Source: Streptomyces hyaluromycini (GTDB lineage: Bacteria > Actinomycetota > Actinomycetes > Streptomycetales > Streptomycetaceae). From it: a stretch of DNA of 64,000 nucleotides. The notes beneath the pieces were generated by a model, which saw only the letters and a list, made by a program, of their open reading frames with translations, was not told the DNA's origin and did not search any database. The DNA is taken from NCBI RefSeq assembly GCF_002217755.1, contig NZ_BCFL01000025.1:303356-367355 (forward strand), written 5' to 3'. Both the position numbers and the translations under genes were made by a program. Below are positions 51,972 through 61,111 of the stretch, in pieces; within the stretch, counting starts at the first letter, position 1; each line of letters opens with the position of its first letter.

Positions 51972-53420
51972 TCACTCCCCCGGCGCCCGCACGTACAGCA
52001 CCGCCCCGTCCACCTCGCCCGCCTGTTCGTATCCTGCCGCGAGCAGCCTGCGCAGGCTGGGGACGCGGTCGGGGCCGTACGGCTTGCCCCGGGAGTCGTC
52101 GATCACCAGGGCCGGCGCCCGGTCGGCCATTTCCGCGCGGAAGACCGGCCAGGTGCCCGCGACGGCGTACTTCTCGCCGACCTGGGGGCCGTCCCGGCCG
52201 CCGCTGAAGTTGGTGAGGAGGCCGGCGGTGAGGTAGCGGGTGGCGGGGGTGCGGTCGGCGAGCCAGTACGTCTCCGGGTGTATGCCCCAGACCAGGACCC
52301 GGTCGCCGGGCCCGGTACGGCGGTCGAGGGTGAGCGCCAGCCGCTGGGCGTGCGCGAGTTCGGGCCGGGGGGCCAGAACGCCCCAGGTCAGGAACAGGGC
52401 GCAGACGCAGGCCGAGGCGAGGACGGCGGCCGAGGTCCGTTCCCGCGGCAGGATCTGCAGCGCGGCCGTGGCCAACAGCGCGAGGGGCGGGGTGAGTTGC
52501 AGGAAGTAGTGGCCGAAGAAGTGGAAGCCGAGCGTGACGGCGACCGCCGACGCGGCCAGCCACAGCCACAGGTCGGCGGCGCCGGTGCGGGCGATGCGCA
52601 GGGCCCGCACGATGGGCGGGAGCAGGCCGGCCGAAGCCGCGCCGAGGATCGCGGTGTTGGTCAACGCCCGGGCCAGGACATGCAGTTCGGAGCCGGTGAA
52701 GGAGGCGTAGGCGCCGGAGCCGGTGACCGTCCAGAAGGCGAAGCCGGCCGGGTCGGTGGCCAGGGCCACGCCCAGCACGGGCAGGGCGGCGCCGGCCGCC
52801 AGTCTGAGCAGGCCCGCGCGCGGGCCGCCGTACCGGTTGAGCAGGTAGAGCACCGGCAGCAGGACCGCCCCGCCGGTCTGCTTGGTGAGGAAGGCGCAGG
52901 CGACGGCGGCACCGGCCGCTCCCCAGCGGCGGCGGTCGGCGCACCACATCGCGGCGGCCGTGCAGGGCAGCATGAACACCTCGAAGGTGGCCGCCTGCGC
53001 GTCCTCGGGGTTGAGCCCGACCGAGACCAGCAGGTACAGCGCCCCGGCGGTACGGCCCGCGCGGTCGCTCCAGCGCCGCCGGGCGATCGACGCGAGCAGT
53101 ACGGCGGTGGCCAGCTGGGCCAGCACGGCGAGGACCCGGACCGGGGTGAGCGATCCGGACCCGAAGACCGCGAACGTCCCCTCGTACAGCCACGGCAGCA
53201 GCGGCGGCTTGCGGTCCACGACGGTCTCGTACAGCTGCCCGCCGCGCGCCAGCATGCGTGCCTGTACGGCGAGATAGCCCTCGTCCGGGTTCCACAGCGG
53301 CCGGACGAACGACGGCACCCGGGTGACGCAGGCCAGGACGGCGAGCAGCGGCAGCAGCCGCACCCAGTACCCCTTGCGTACGACTACGGACCGTGGCGGC
53401 GCGAGGGGCACGAGAAGCAT
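51972..53420 (-). CDS. GT39-like polytopic membrane glycosyltransferase
   Basis: 482 residues from ATG 53420. About eleven membrane helices. The family acidic motif lies in PLWNPDEGYLAVQARMLARGGQLYETVVDRKPPLLPWLYEG near residues 50-90, where Asp/Glu and the DRKPP loop bind a polyprenyl-phosphate sugar. A C-terminal extracytoplasmic domain follows. Sequence similarity to the GT39 enzyme at 3664 is limited to the fold. No GT2 partner is adjacent. The acceptor is unknown. Confidence 0.85.
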   Translation of the reverse strand: MLLVPLAPPRSVVVRKGYWVRLLPLLAVLACVTRVPSFVRPLWNPDEGYLAVQARMLARGGQLYETVVDRKPPLLPWLYEGTFAVFGSGSLTPVRVLAVLAQLATAVLLASIARRRWSDRAGRTAGALYLLVSVGLNPEDAQAATFEVFMLPCTAAAMWCADRRRWGAAGAAVACAFLTKQTGGAVLLPVLYLLNRYGGPRAGLLRLAAGAALPVLGVALATDPAGFAFWTVTGSGAYASFTGSELHVLARALTNTAILGAASAGLLPPIVRALRIARTGAADLWLWLAASAVAVTLGFHFFGHYFLQLTPPLALLATAALQILPRERTSAAVLASACVCALFLTWGVLAPRPELAHAQRLALTLDRRTGPGDRVLVWGIHPETYWLADRTPATRYLTAGLLTNFSGGRDGPQVGEKYAVAGTWPVFRAEMADRAPALVIDDSRGKPYGPDRVPSLRRLLAAGYEQAGEVDGAVLYVRAPGE

Positions 53421-53492
53421 GGGGAGCACGCTATCCGGCCCCGCAGTCCCACCCGGACGGGACATACGGGGCCGGAGTGGCGAGCCTGCCGG

Positions 53493-54989
53493 TCACGGAG
53501 CGTCGGCGGGGGCCCGTTCGGCCTGGGCGAGGCGGCTGTGCGAGCGGCCGTAGAGGAAGTAGACGAAGAAACCGATGACCATCCAGATGGCGAACCGCAG
53601 CCAGGTCTCGGCGGGCAGGTTGAGCATCAGCCACAGCGAGGCCAGCACGGACACGATCGGCAGCGCCGGCACCCAGGGGGTGCGGAAGGACCGCTCCAGG
53701 TCCGGCCGGGTGTTGCGCAGGATGATCACGCTGATCGCGACGACGATGAAGGCGAAGAGCGTGCCGATGTTCACCAGTTCGGCGAGTTCGCTGAGGCTGG
53801 TGAAGCCGGCGACGATCGCGATGACGACGCCGAGGAGAATGGTCGGCCGGTACGGGGTGCGGAACTTCGGGTGGGTGTGCGAGAAGAACCGGGGCAGCAG
53901 CCCGTCCCGGCTCATCGCGAAGAACACCCGGGACTGGCCGAGCAGCAGGATCATGCAGACGGTGGTCAGGCCGACGGCGGCGCCGAAGCTGATCAGGCCG
54001 GCGAACCAGGGGTGCCCCGTGGCCTTGAACGCGTCGGCCAGCGGGGCGTCCACGGACAGCTCGCTGTACTTCTGCATGCCGGTCACCACGACGGCCACGG
54101 CGACGTACAGCAAGGTGCAGATGATGAGGGAGCCGATGATGCCGCGCGGCACGTCCCGCTGGGGGTTGCGGGTCTCCTCGGCGGCGGTGGCGACGACGTC
54201 GAAGCCGATGAAGGCGAAGAAGACGACCGAGGCGGCGGTGAAGATGCCCATCACGCCGAAGTTGGAGGGCGCCCAGCCGAACATCAGCTGGATCAGCGGG
54301 GCCTTGAGGTTGCCGCCCGCCGGTACGGGCTGCTTCGGCGGGACGAAGGGGCTGTAGTTGCCGCTGTGGATGAAGAAGGCGCCGGCGATGATGACGACGA
54401 GGACGACGGCCACCTTGATGGCGACGACGACCGAGGTGACCCGGGCGGAGAGCTTCATGCCGACGACGAGGATCGCGGTGAGGACGAGGACCAGGGCGGC
54501 GGCGAGGATGTCGAAGCCGAAGCCGTGGGCGCCGTCGCGGCCGCTGAGGTATCCGGGCAGGTGCCAGCCGGCGTTGTCGAGCAGCGAGTGGATGTACCCC
54601 GACCAGCCGACGGCGACCACCGCCGTGCCCAGCGCCAGCTCCAGCACCAGGTCCCAGCCGATGATCCACGCGGGGAACTCGCCCAGCGAGGCGTACGAGA
54701 AGGTGTACGCCGAACCGGCGACCGGGACGGTGGAGGCGAACTCCGCGTAGCAGAGTGCGGCGAGGCCGCAGACGACGCCGGCCACGACGAAGGACAGGGC
54801 CACGGCGGGGCCCGCGGTGTTCTTGGCGGCCGTGCCGGTCAGGACGAAGATGCCGGTGCCGATGATGACACCCACGCCGAAGACCGTGAGGTCCAGGGCC
54901 GACAGCGACTTCTTGAGCGCGTGCTCCGGTTCCTCGGTGTCCTTGATGGACTGTTCGACGTTCTTGGTCCTGAAGAGCGTACTGCTCAC
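53493..54989 (-). CDS. APC-family amino acid permease
   Basis: 498 residues from GTG 54989 with GGAGGTAG upstream, although the frame is open further. Twelve membrane helices in order. The substrate-binding unwound helix begins LTVFGVGVIIGTGIFVLTGTAA, and PRGIIGSLIICTLLYVAVAVV and SRVFFAMSRDGLLPRFFSHTHPKFRTPYRP are family landmarks of cationic amino acid transporters (CAT type). Likely imports basic or other amino acids with protons. A hairpin and a family B repeat separate it from dxs upstream. Confidence 0.92.
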   Translation of the reverse strand: MSSTLFRTKNVEQSIKDTEEPEHALKKSLSALDLTVFGVGVIIGTGIFVLTGTAAKNTAGPAVALSFVVAGVVCGLAALCYAEFASTVPVAGSAYTFSYASLGEFPAWIIGWDLVLELALGTAVVAVGWSGYIHSLLDNAGWHLPGYLSGRDGAHGFGFDILAAALVLVLTAILVVGMKLSARVTSVVVAIKVAVVLVVIIAGAFFIHSGNYSPFVPPKQPVPAGGNLKAPLIQLMFGWAPSNFGVMGIFTAASVVFFAFIGFDVVATAAEETRNPQRDVPRGIIGSLIICTLLYVAVAVVVTGMQKYSELSVDAPLADAFKATGHPWFAGLISFGAAVGLTTVCMILLLGQSRVFFAMSRDGLLPRFFSHTHPKFRTPYRPTILLGVVIAIVAGFTSLSELAELVNIGTLFAFIVVAISVIILRNTRPDLERSFRTPWVPALPIVSVLASLWLMLNLPAETWLRFAIWMVIGFFVYFLYGRSHSRLAQAERAPADAP

Positions 54990-55074
54990 GTGCCTACCTC
55001 CCACGTTTGTCGTCCTCGACATGATCGAGAGGGCCGGGGGGTGCGTATGCCCCGGCAAAGGCAGGTTCACGCAG

Positions 55075-55118
55075 ATGGGTCGGTCTCGCCACTTGGAGGA
55101 GTGGGGAGACCGACCCAT
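55075..55118 (-). terminator. Long hairpin between dxs and the permease
   Basis: ATGGGTCGGTCTC with a further CCACT arm pairs across a short loop, 18-19 bp with one mismatch. On the minus strand it follows dxs and precedes the permease ribosome site by about 70 bp. It may end dxs transcripts or act as a leader attenuator for the permease. Confidence 0.6.
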
Positions 55119-55157
55119 TGGGGTGGTTCGGGTTTCGTCGGGGGGTGCGGGCCGGAT

Positions 55158-55200
55158 TGGGCTGGTCACGCAGTTCCCCGCGCCCCTTTCGGGGCGCTTC
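55158..55200 (-). repeat. Interspersed repeat, family B copy 3
   Basis: Sense to dxs, 13 bp past its stop: GCGCCCC-gaaa-GGGGCGC hairpin then GGGGAACTGCG and TGACCAGCCC. Confidence 0.78.
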
Positions 55201-55212
55201 AGCGAGGGAGCT

Positions 55213-57129
55213 TTAATCCCTCGCCGGTTCCACCGAGCTGACGTCCGCCGGCTGACCGTCCAGCTTCGCCACCAGACCGGTGACCTGGCGGGCGATGTCG
55301 GGGGCCGTCAGGCCGATCTCCGCCATGACCTCGGCCCGCGACGCGTGGTCGAGGAAGCGGGGCGGGATGCCGAAGTCGCGGAGGGGGACGTCCACGCCCG
55401 CGTCGCGCAGGGCCTGGGCGACGGCGGAGCCCACGCCGCCCACGCGGATGTTGTCCTCCACCGTCACGACCACCCGGTGGCGCTCGGCCAGCGGGGCCAT
55501 CGCCTCGTCCACCGGCTTGACCCAGCGCGGGTCGACCACGGTCGTCGAGATGCCCTGCTTGTCGAGGAGGCCGGCGATCTCCAGGCACATGGGGGCGAGG
55601 GCGCCCACGGAGACCAGGAGCACGTCCGGGGTGTCGGTGCCGGGCTCGCGCAGCACGTCCATGCCGCCGACCTTGCCGACGGCCGCCACGGCGGGGCCGA
55701 CCGCGCCCTTGGAGAAGCGGACGACCGTGGGGGCGTCGTCGACCTCGACGGCCTCGCGGAGCTGGGCGCGGACCTGGTCGGCGTCGCGCGGGGCGGCGAG
55801 CCTGAGGCCGGGGACGACCTGGAGGATCGACATGTCCCACATGCCGTTGTGGGAGGCGCCGTCGGTGCCGGTGACACCGGCCCGGTCCAGGACGAAGGTC
55901 ACCCCGCACTTGTGCAGGGCCACGTCCATCAGGACCTGGTCGAAGGCGCGGTTGAGGAAGGTGGCGTACACGGCGAAGACGGGGTGCAGGCCGGCCGTGG
56001 CGAGGCCCGCCGCGGAGACCGCGCCGTGCTGCTCGGCGATGCCGACGTCGTAGATGCGGTCCGGGAAGGTGTCCGCGAACTTCTTCAGGCCGACCGGCTG
56101 GAGCATGGCCGCCGTGATGGCGACGATGTCCTCGCGCTCCCTGCCGAGCTTCACCATCTCGTCGCCGAAGACGGAGGTCCAGTCGGCGCCGGAGGCCTTG
56201 ACCGGCAGGCCGGTGTCCGGGTGGATGGGGCCGATGCCGTGGAAGCGGTCGGCCTCGTCCTGGAGGGCGGGCTGGTAGCCGCGGCCCTTCTCGGTGAGGC
56301 AGTGCACGATCACCGGGCCGCCGAACCGTTTGGCCCGCGCCAGCGCCGACTCCAGGGCCTCCATGTCGTGGCCGTCGATCGGGCCGACGTACTTCAGGCC
56401 CAGGTCCTCGAACATGCCCTGCGGGGCGATGAAGTCCTTCAGCCCCTTCTTGGCGCCGTGCAGGGTGTCGTAGAGCGGCCTGCCGACGACCGGCGTGCGC
56501 TCCAGCAGGTCCTTGCCGCGGGCCAGGAACCGCTCGTACCCGTCCGTCGTGCGCAGGGTCGCCAGGTGGTTGGCGAGGCCGCCGATGGTGGGGGCGTACG
56601 ACCGCTCGTTGTCGTTGACGACGATGACCAGCGGGCGGTCCTTGGCGTCGGCGATGTTGTTCAGCGCCTCCCAGGCCATGCCGCCGGTGAGGGCGCCGTC
56701 ACCGATCACGGCGACGACGTGGCTGTCGCGTTTGCGGAGCTGGTTGCCCTTGGCGATGCCGTCGGCCCAGCCGAGCACCGTGGAGGCGTGGCTGTTCTCG
56801 ATGACGTCGTGCTCGGACTCGGCCTGCGAGGGGTAGCCGGACAGGCCGCCCTTCTGCTTGAGCCGCGAGAAGTCCTGCCGGCCGGTGAGCAGCTTGTGCA
56901 CGTAGGACTGGTGGCCGGTGTCCCACAGCACCTTGTCCTTCGGGGAGTCGAAGACGCGGTGCAGGGCGATGGTGAGCTCGACCACGCCCAGGTTGGGACC
57001 GAGGTGTCCGCCGGTCTTGGAGACCGCTTCCACGAGGAAGGTCCGGATCTCCTCTGCCAGCTGGACCAGCTCCTCGGGGCTGAGCCGGTCCAGATCGCGC
57101 GGTCCCCTGATACGGGTCAGCAGCGGCAC
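55213..57129 (-). CDS. dxs: 1-Deoxy-D-xylulose-5-phosphate synthase (Dxs)
   Basis: 638 residues, full length. First enzyme of the MEP isoprenoid route: condenses pyruvate and glyceraldehyde-3-phosphate using thiamine diphosphate. ThDP-binding motif [32 protein letters not shown] (about 145-176), the catalytic His in [16 protein letters not shown], the central transketolase domain with [10 protein letters not shown] and [15 protein letters not shown], and the C-terminal domain are all present. Its product also feeds thiamine and pyridoxal synthesis. Monocistronic; a hairpin separates it from the xyl operon behind. Confidence 0.97.
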   Translation of the reverse strand: MPLLTRIRGPRDLDRLSPEELVQLAEEIRTFLVEAVSKTGGHLGPNLGVVELTIALHRVFDSPKDKVLWDTGHQSYVHKLLTGRQDFSRLKQKGGLSGYPSQAESEHDVIENSHASTVLGWADGIAKGNQLRKRDSHVVAVIGDGALTGGMAWEALNNIADAKDRPLVIVVNDNERSYAPTIGGLANHLATLRTTDGYERFLARGKDLLERTPVVGRPLYDTLHGAKKGLKDFIAPQGMFEDLGLKYVGPIDGHDMEALESALARAKRFGGPVIVHCLTEKGRGYQPALQDEADRFHGIGPIHPDTGLPVKASGADWTSVFGDEMVKLGREREDIVAITAAMLQPVGLKKFADTFPDRIYDVGIAEQHGAVSAAGLATAGLHPVFAVYATFLNRAFDQVLMDVALHKCGVTFVLDRAGVTGTDGASHNGMWDMSILQVVPGLRLAAPRDADQVRAQLREAVEVDDAPTVVRFSKGAVGPAVAAVGKVGGMDVLREPGTDTPDVLLVSVGALAPMCLEIAGLLDKQGISTTVVDPRWVKPVDEAMAPLAERHRVVVTVEDNIRVGGVGSAVAQALRDAGVDVPLRDFGIPPRFLDHASRAEVMAEIGLTAPDIARQVTGLVAKLDGQPADVSSVEPARD

Positions 57130-57271
57130 CCGTGCCTCCTTGCAGTAGAGCTGATCGAGCTGTTGCCGGGCCTGTCGAGTCTAATGTTCCGCCCGGGCGG
57201 CCGACGCGCGGGCTGTACGTCATACGTCACGCGAACGGCCGTACCCAGGGAAAGGGTTCCTGAGACACAGC

Positions 57272-57304
57272 TGTGGCCCGGTATCTGATGGATACCGGGC
57301 CACA
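57272..57304 (-). terminator. Terminator hairpin of the xylGH transcript
   Basis: A perfect 14-bp stem TGTGGCCCGGTATC with a 5-nt loop, about 110 bp past the xylH stop on the minus strand and 143 bp before dxs. Confidence 0.7.
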
Positions 57305-57315
57305 TGTCCTACCTA

Positions 57316-57369
57316 AGGGGCGCGGGGCTGTGTTCATTTGCGGCTGCCGCCGCGCGGGCGCGACAAGCC
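57316..57369 (+). repeat. Interspersed repeat, family A copy 7
   Basis: AGGGGCGCGGGGCTGTG, TTTGCGGCTGCCGCCGC, GGGCGCGAC. It lies between xylH and its terminator, antisense to xylH. Confidence 0.72.
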
Positions 57370-57413
57370 ACGACGGCGCGCAAGCCGTCAACGCACCACC
57401 TGCCCCGACGGCG

Positions 57414-58769
57414 CTATCCGCGACCCGCGGCCTTCTGGCTCTTACGGGAGACGGAGTCGATGACGACCGCACCCAGCAGAACACCACCGGTGATCATGTA
57501 CTGGATCGACGTGTTCATGTTCAGCAGGTCGAGGCCGGTCTGGATGGACTGGATGACCAGCATGCCCAGGAGGGCGGACCAGACGCTGCCGCGGCCGCCG
57601 AACAGCGACGTACCACCGATGACGGCCGCCGCGATGGCGAGCATCAGGGTGTTGCCGCCACCGGCGTTGAGCGTCGCGCTCGCCGTCTGACCGGCGAAGA
57701 ACATACCGCCGATGGCCGCGAAGCCACCGGAGATCGCGAACACGGTGATGCGGACCATCGGCACGCTGATACCGGCACGGCGGGCCGCCTCGATGCCGCC
57801 ACCGACCGCGAAGACCTTGCGGCCGTACGTCGTACGACGCAGCACGAAGTCGACGATCACCAGCGACGCGAGGAAGATCACCAGCGCGTTGGAGACGCCG
57901 GCCGCGTTGTTCAGCACGGCCGCCGCGGCGAAGGACGCGATCGCGAGCAGTGCGACGCGGACCACGATCTCGCTGGTGGGCCGGAACGGCACACCCGCCG
58001 CGCGGCGCCGGCGCTGCTCGTTGAACTGGCCCAGGGCCGACAGCACGACACCGAGGCCGGCCAGCAGGTAGGCACCGATGATGGCCTGGTCCATGAAGAA
58101 GGAGCTCTGGCCGAGGAGCTTCACCGGGCCGCTGTCGGCCGGGATGTTGATCGTGCCGCTGGAGCCCAGCAGCCACAGCATCAGACCGTTCCAGCCGAGG
58201 AAGCCGGCCAGGGTGACCACGAACGCGGGTACGCCGATCTTGGCGAAGAACCAGCCGTGCAGGGCGCCGATGCCGATGCCCGTGATGATCGTGAGGATCA
58301 GCGCCAGCCACTGGTTCATCCCGTGGTTGACCACGAAGACGGCGAACACCGTGGAGGCCAGACCGCTCACCGAGCCGACGGACAGGTCGATCTCGCCGAG
58401 CAGCAGCACGAACACGAGGCCGATGGCGAGCATGCCGGTGGCCGCGAGGAAGTAGCTGATGTTGGAGAGGTTGGCCGCGCTGAGGAACAGGCTGTTCTTC
58501 ACCTGGAAGATGGTCCAGATGATGATCAGGCCGGCGACCACCGGCAGCGAGCCCAGCTCGCCGCCCTTCACCCGGCGCTTGAACTCCGTGAGGTAGCCCT
58601 TGAGGCCCTCTTCACGGACCAGCAGGCGCGGGTCGACGACCGCGACCGGCGCGCCCGTGGGGTCGTCGGCGGGGGCCACCGTGACCGGGGCCGCGGCCGG
58701 CTCGGTCGTGTCGGCCTTCTCGGTCTTGGGCGACTCGTCGCCCTTTACGGTCTTGGACGTCTCGCTCAC
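57414..58769 (-). CDS. xylH: Xylose-type sugar ABC transporter permease XylH
   Basis: 451 residues. A charged N-terminal tail of about 80 residues is followed by ten or so membrane helices of the ribose/xylose permease (BPD_transp_2) class: GLVFVLLLGEIDLSVGSVSGLASTVF, LHGWFFAKIGVPAFVVTLAGFLGWNGL, RRAGISVPMVRITVFAISGGFAAIGGMFFAGQTASATLNAGGG. It forms a homodimeric channel with the XylG ATPase. The start overlaps the xylG stop by 4 bp. By position and family it corresponds to the S. coelicolor xylH next to rok7B7. Confidence 0.93.
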   Translation of the reverse strand: MSETSKTVKGDESPKTEKADTTEPAAAPVTVAPADDPTGAPVAVVDPRLLVREEGLKGYLTEFKRRVKGGELGSLPVVAGLIIIWTIFQVKNSLFLSAANLSNISYFLAATGMLAIGLVFVLLLGEIDLSVGSVSGLASTVFAVFVVNHGMNQWLALILTIITGIGIGALHGWFFAKIGVPAFVVTLAGFLGWNGLMLWLLGSSGTINIPADSGPVKLLGQSSFFMDQAIIGAYLLAGLGVVLSALGQFNEQRRRRAAGVPFRPTSEIVVRVALLAIASFAAAAVLNNAAGVSNALVIFLASLVIVDFVLRRTTYGRKVFAVGGGIEAARRAGISVPMVRITVFAISGGFAAIGGMFFAGQTASATLNAGGGNTLMLAIAAAVIGGTSLFGGRGSVWSALLGMLVIQSIQTGLDLLNMNTSIQYMITGGVLLGAVVIDSVSRKSQKAAGRG

Positions 58770-59548
58770 TTTGCCGCCTCCGGGGTGCGACGCTCCGAAC
58801 GACGGGTCACGGCGTTGTCCGTGGCACCCGTGATCGCCGCGATGATCTCTTCCTGGCTGGTGCTCTTCACGGGGAAGAAACCATTGTTCTTGCCCAGACG
58901 CAGCACCGCGACGGTGTCCGCGACCGCCTTCACATCGGCCATGTTGTGGCTGATGAGGATGACGGCGAGGTTGCGCTCGCGCAGCCGCTCGACCAGGTCG
59001 AGGACCTGCGCGGTCTGCTCGACACCGAGGGCGGCGGTGGGCTCGTCGAGGATGACGACCTTGGGGTCGCCGATCAGGGCGCGGGCGATGGCCACGACCT
59101 GGCGCTGACCGCCGGAGAGGCTGGCGATCGGGATGCGCACGCTCGGGATGCGGATGGAGAGCGTGCTCAGCAGCTCGCGGGACCGCTTCTCCATCGTCAC
59201 CTCGTCGATGACGCCGCGGTGCAGCAGCTCACGGCCGAGGAAAAGGTTTCCGACCACGTCGAGGTTGTCGCAGAGAGCGAGGTCCTGGTAGACCGTCGCG
59301 ACGCCGAGACCTTGGGCGTCGTGCGGCTTGTTGATGTTGACGGGGTTGCCCTCCCACTCGATGACGCCCTCATCGATGGGATGTACACCCGCGATCGTCT
59401 TGACCAGGGTCGACTTACCTGCGCCGTTGTCGCCCACCAGGGCGACCACTTCTCCGGCGTGGACCTCCAGTTCGACATCGGTGAGTGCCTGGACCGCACC
59501 GAATCGCTTGGAGACTCCGCGCAACGCCAGCACGGGCGTAGCGGACAC
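58766..59548 (-). CDS. xylG: Xylose-type sugar ABC transporter ATPase XylG (single-domain)
   Basis: 260 residues from GTG 59548, chosen because AAGGAG lies 9 bp upstream (ATG 59557 is inside the ribosome site). Walker A ALVGDNGAGKSTLVKTI, signature SLSGGQRQVVAIARAL, Walker B VVILDEPTAALGVEQT and the His switch ISHNMADV. E. coli XylG carries two ATPase domains in about 510 residues; this one has a single domain, so two copies must dimerise. It is coupled to xylH. The gap to xylF holds three hairpins. Confidence 0.9.
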   Translation of the reverse strand: MSATPVLALRGVSKRFGAVQALTDVELEVHAGEVVALVGDNGAGKSTLVKTIAGVHPIDEGVIEWEGNPVNINKPHDAQGLGVATVYQDLALCDNLDVVGNLFLGRELLHRGVIDEVTMEKRSRELLSTLSIRIPSVRIPIASLSGGQRQVVAIARALIGDPKVVILDEPTAALGVEQTAQVLDLVERLRERNLAVILISHNMADVKAVADTVAVLRLGKNNGFFPVKSTSQEEIIAAITGATDNAVTRRSERRTPEAAK

Positions 59549-59701
59549 GTGAACCATCTCCTTCGCCGCCTGACCGGCGGGGATGCCGCGCTTGGTGATC
59601 AGGCGCGGAGGGGCGTGCGGCACCTCGGGTTGCCGTCGGTGTACGCACGCGGTTTACAAGATGAACATGCGCGAATCCGCTGCGCTTGGCAACGGGTCCG
59701 T

Positions 59702-59878
59702 CCGACGCCCGCTCCGGCAGCGGGGTATGAAGGCCGGAGCGGGCGTCGGAGGGGTTTCGCGTGACCGTCGGACGACCCCGGGCACCTTGCGGAAGGGCCG
59801 GGGTACGTCGGGCGGCCGGGGCCCGGGTGTCGTACTGCGATCACCCGGGCGCTGGCGGCCGGAGCCCTGCGGCTCCGG
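59702..59878 (-). promoter_or_regulatory. Three consecutive hairpins between xylF and xylG
   Basis: Stem CCGACGCCCGCTCCGGC, 17 bp perfect with a 14-nt loop (59702-59749); GCCCGGGTG with CACCCGGGC, 9 bp (59821-59850); CCGGAGCC with GGCTCCGG, 8 bp with a 4-nt loop (59859-59878). They fill the 337-bp intercistronic gap. They could stabilise the xylF message or reduce read-through, so that binding protein exceeds ATPase. Confidence 0.7.
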
Positions 59879-59885
59879 AGCCGGG

Positions 59886-60989
59886 CTACTGGAGGCCGGC
59901 GGCCTTGCAGGCCTTGGCGAACTCGCTGGTGCAGATGTCGGAGACGGTGTACAGACCGTCCTTGATCACCGTGTCCTTGATGTTGGCCTTGGTGACCGAC
60001 ACCGGGGTCAGCAGCTGCGAGGGCACCTTGTCGCCGGAACCGCTGGTCTGCGTGGTGGTGGCGAGCGAGGAGATGCTCTTGCCGTCCAGCAGGTTCACCG
60101 CGATCGTGGCGGCGGCGTCGGCCTCGGGCTTGAACGCCTTGTAGACGGTGGAGGACTGGGTGCCGGCGACGATGCGCTGGATGCCCGCGAGCTCCGCGTC
60201 CTGACCGGTCAGCGGGATGCCGCTGATGCCGGCGCCCTTGAGGGTGGTGGCGATACCACCGGCCATGCCGTCGTTGGCGGAGTAGACGCCCGCGATCTTG
60301 CTGGCACCGAGCTGCGTGATGGCCGCCTTCACCTTCTGCGCGGCGACCGTGTCCTTCCACAGACCGGACTGCTCGTAGGCGATGTCGACCTTGCCGTCGA
60401 GGGCCTCGTGCGCGCCCTTCTTGAACTGGGCGGCGTTCGGGTCGGCGTCGTCACCGTTGATCATGACGATCTTGGACTTGGTGGTCGCCTTGGAGCCGAG
60501 GGCGTCCAGCAGGGCCTGGCCCTGGAGCTGGCCGACCTTGACGTTGTCGAAGGAGACGTAGGCCGACACCGGGCCCTGGGCGAGGCGGTCGTACGCGACG
60601 ACCTTGACACCCTTGTCCACGGCGGCCTGGATGGAGGACTTGATGGCCGCAGAGTCCTGGGCCGAGATCACGATGACCTTGACGCCCTTGGTCACCATGG
60701 TGCTGACCTGCTGGGCCTGCTTGGCAGCGTCACCGGCGGCGTTCGCGTAGTCGACCGTGCAGTCGGCACACAGCTTCTTGACCTGCGCCTCGAAGTACGG
60801 GTGGTCGAACTTCTCGTAGCGAGCGGTCACGCTGTCGGGGAGCAGCAGGCCGATGGTCTTGCCACCGGAGGAGCTGCTGCTCGACGAGTCGCTCTTCTTG
60901 TCATCGCCGGCCTTGCCACAGGCGGCGATGGACAGCGCCATGGAAACCGCGGCGGTGCCGATCACGACTCTACGCATCGTTGCGTTCAT
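59886..60989 (-). CDS. xylF: Xylose-type sugar-binding lipoprotein XylF
   Basis: 367 residues from ATG 60989 with GGGAGGCAC upstream. Lipoprotein signal with lipobox IAAC (C24), a Ser-rich linker, then a periplasmic-binding-protein fold of the xylose/ribose type: TIGLLLPDSVTARYEKFDHPYFEAQVKKLCADC, VIVISAQDSAAIKSSIQAAVDKGVKVVAYDRL, GVYSANDGMAGGIATTLKGAG and LTGQDAELAGIQRIVAGTQSSTVY. It supplies the membrane complex XylGH. Two cysteines in KKLCADC may pair. An operator-like repeat lies upstream. Confidence 0.94.
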   Translation of the reverse strand: MNATMRRVVIGTAAVSMALSIAACGKAGDDKKSDSSSSSSSGGKTIGLLLPDSVTARYEKFDHPYFEAQVKKLCADCTVDYANAAGDAAKQAQQVSTMVTKGVKVIVISAQDSAAIKSSIQAAVDKGVKVVAYDRLAQGPVSAYVSFDNVKVGQLQGQALLDALGSKATTKSKIVMINGDDADPNAAQFKKGAHEALDGKVDIAYEQSGLWKDTVAAQKVKAAITQLGASKIAGVYSANDGMAGGIATTLKGAGISGIPLTGQDAELAGIQRIVAGTQSSTVYKAFKPEADAAATIAVNLLDGKSISSLATTTQTSGSGDKVPSQLLTPVSVTKANIKDTVIKDGLYTVSDICTSEFAKACKAAGLQ

Positions 60990-61070
60990 TTGGGGGTGCC
61001 TCCCTGACAGGGCCGCAACGCTGCGGCCGAGGTGGCTGGAAGTCAACTCGGCCGTGACTTCGACGTCAAG

Positions 61071-61082
61071 AAGTAAATACTT
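61071..61082 (-). promoter_or_regulatory. Operator-like inverted repeat before xylF
   Basis: AAGTA-aa-TACTT (61071-61082) lies immediately upstream of a -35-like CTTGACG on the minus strand, about 80 bp before the xylF ATG and 30 bp past the rok7B7 stop. A related ACAAGTTATGAACT lies upstream of rok7B7 (62392-62405). A ROK-type repressor could bind both. Confidence 0.5.
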
Positions 61083-61111
61083 AACGAGATGGCAACGGCG
61101 CCATTCGTTCT

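Noticed and set aside
52278-55241. 987-residue plus-strand frame over GT39 and the permease
   Set aside because: Antisense to two clear membrane protein genes; repetitive Glu/Gly/Arg composition.
57273-59108. 611-residue plus-strand frame across xylH and xylG
   Set aside because: Antisense to xylGH, includes a repeat element, no domain.
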